Below, piece after piece: positions 63,332 through 64,000 of a stretch of DNA of 64,000 bases. The position numbers and the translations under genes are program-made. The DNA comes from CAVYUC01 sp963783085 (GTDB taxonomy: Bacteria > Bacteroidota > Bacteroidia > Bacteroidales > Prolixibacteraceae), in NCBI GenBank assembly GCA_963783085.1, contig CAWAMJ010000013.1:26715-90714 (forward strand). Reading direction: 5' to 3'. The notes under the pieces were generated by a model. It had not been told where the DNA came from and ran no database searches. It worked only from the letters and a program-made list of their open reading frames with translations. Positions within the stretch are counted from its first letter, which is position 1. The number at the start of each line of letters is the position of its first letter.

Positions 63332-64000
63332 TTAAACCAATTGTCCGTTTTTCAGGATGTATTTTTTGTCCATCTGGTTTGCCATTTCAATTGAATGCGT
63401 AACGGTTACCAAAGTTATTCCCTCCTCCGAACTTAAATTTAGAAGCAGTTCAGTTAATGCAGCGGCGTTATCTTCATCAAGTGCGCCGGTGGGTTCGTCG
63501 GCCAGCACCAGTTTAGGTTTGTTAATTAACGCCCGCACCACGGCTGTGCGTTGGCATTCACCACCCGACATTTGCGATGGTTTCTGATCGCGCTGTTCCC
63601 AAATCCCTACTTTCTGAATGAGGTATTCAGCCCAATCCTTTTCTTCTTTTGAAATTTTGTTTCCCTGTGGCAGCAACGGAAGCAATACATTTTCCCACAA
63701 CGTAAGCTGCGGCATTAAGTGATGCAACTGAAAAACAAAACCCAGTTGCCGGTTGCGAAAGGCAGCCAACCCGGTTTTGGAATAGCCGGTAATGTCTTTC
63801 CCTTCGAAATTAATTTTTCCTTCATCAGGCAAATCGAGTGTTCCCATTAAATTCAGCAAAGTTGTTTTTCCTGAACCACTGGGGCCAACCACCGCTATTT
63901 TTTGACCGGCATTAAGTTCCAGGTTTAACTTATTCAATACCGGCCGATAGCTGTGGGTACCCGGCTGTCCGTAACCTTTTGAAATGTTTTGTAGTTGTAG
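63332..64000 (-). CDS. ABC transporter ATP-binding protein (LolD/MacB type), start outside window
   Basis: The frame stays open to the last base of the window, so the first residues lie outside; the TTG near 63937 is not the start. Walker A GPSGSGKTT, Q-loop FVFQLHHLMPQLT, a signature loop MSGGECQRTAVVRAL (the common form is LSGGQQQR) and Walker B LVLADEPTGALD are present. It matches the LolD/MacB ATPase family. It lies 39 bases upstream of the large permease gene, so the two form an operon for export from the inner membrane. Confidence 0.9.
   Translation of the reverse strand, partial: LQLQNISKGYGQPGTHSYRPVLNKLNLELNAGQKIAVVGPSGSGKTTLLNLMGTLDLPDEGKINFEGKDITGYSKTGLAAFRNRQLGFVFQLHHLMPQLTLWENVLLPLLPQGNKISKEEKDWAEYLIQKVGIWEQRDQKPSQMSGGECQRTAVVRALINKPKLVLADEPTGALDEDNAAALTELLLNLSSEEGITLVTVTHSIEMANQMDKKYILKNGQLV

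Overview
The window looks like a chromosomal segment from a moderately AT-rich, free-living or anaerobic member of the Bacteroidota, most likely order Marinilabiliales/Bacteroidales (Prolixibacteraceae-like). This is inferred from gene content and promoters; no 16S gene is present. Pointers are the short RpoD-type sigma factor, many promoters of the Bacteroidota type (TAnnTTTG -7 box), scarce Shine-Dalgarno sites, gliding-type ABC transporter genes (GldF/GldG), the futalosine menaquinone pathway, and DUF4252, DUF6249 and DUF4954 families. Most of the segment is core housekeeping DNA. I saw no tRNA, rRNA, CRISPR array, prophage or transposase gene.

Layout. 1-4.1 kb: a TPR protein (5' end outside the window) and a partner outer-membrane beta-barrel protein. 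4.4-9.6 kb: gyrB (frameshifted), a LOG-family hydrolase, a DegP/HtrA protease and the primary sigma factor. 9.6-14.2 kb: RlmD methyltransferase, a structured RNA candidate resembling 6S RNA, an ABC-F ATPase overlapping an RlmB-type methyltransferase. 14.1-16.7 kb: an ammonium transporter between two paralogous Lrp/AsnC regulators. 16.8-21 kb: MscS-type channel, M64 peptidase, DUF6249 protein, ECF sigma factor and membrane partner. 21-24.5 kb: hldD, mqnD, mqnB, folE. 24.5-30.7 kb: two divergent beta-propeller proteins, a flavin reductase-rubredoxin fusion, an NtrC-type regulator, fabD and a VTT-domain protein. 30.9-38.5 kb: DUF4954-glmS and a propeller/phosphoesterase gene followed by a PAS-HTH regulator. 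38.9-42.4 kb: ECF sigma/anti-sigma/DUF4252 operon and a DUF432-MscS pair. 42.5-50.2 kb: M3 peptidase, a MITE-like inverted-repeat element, a Tat-exported enolase-superfamily protein, an exported RraA-like protein, thioesterase, CoA-binding protein, FAH-family hydrolase and a DnaQ-like exonuclease. 50.3-56.4 kb: dnaN, a GldF-GldG fusion, a heptamer repeat array, and surE-small membrane protein-lpxB. 56.5-64 kb: an FG-GAP propeller protein, NDH-2, a PIN toxin with a small downstream antitoxin, and a LolD/MacB-type ABC transporter running off the right edge.

Three genes (gyrB, the propeller/phosphoesterase, the large ABC permease) are broken by what reads as a single extra base. All three are restored by deleting one base, so sequence error is the leading explanation, particularly because gyrB is essential. 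Cell-envelope themes recur: lpxB, hldD, glmS, TPR/OMP, M64, LolD-type export and osmotic channels.

I did not find a clear new defence or biosynthetic system. The best leads are the 6S-like RNA, the 172-bp inverted-repeat element, two short tandem arrays that have replaced gene 3' ends and supply their stop codons, the downstream-antitoxin PIN pair, and the DUF4954-glmS and propeller/phosphoesterase-PAS operons. All assignments rest on reading motifs and family resemblance; no database search was run.
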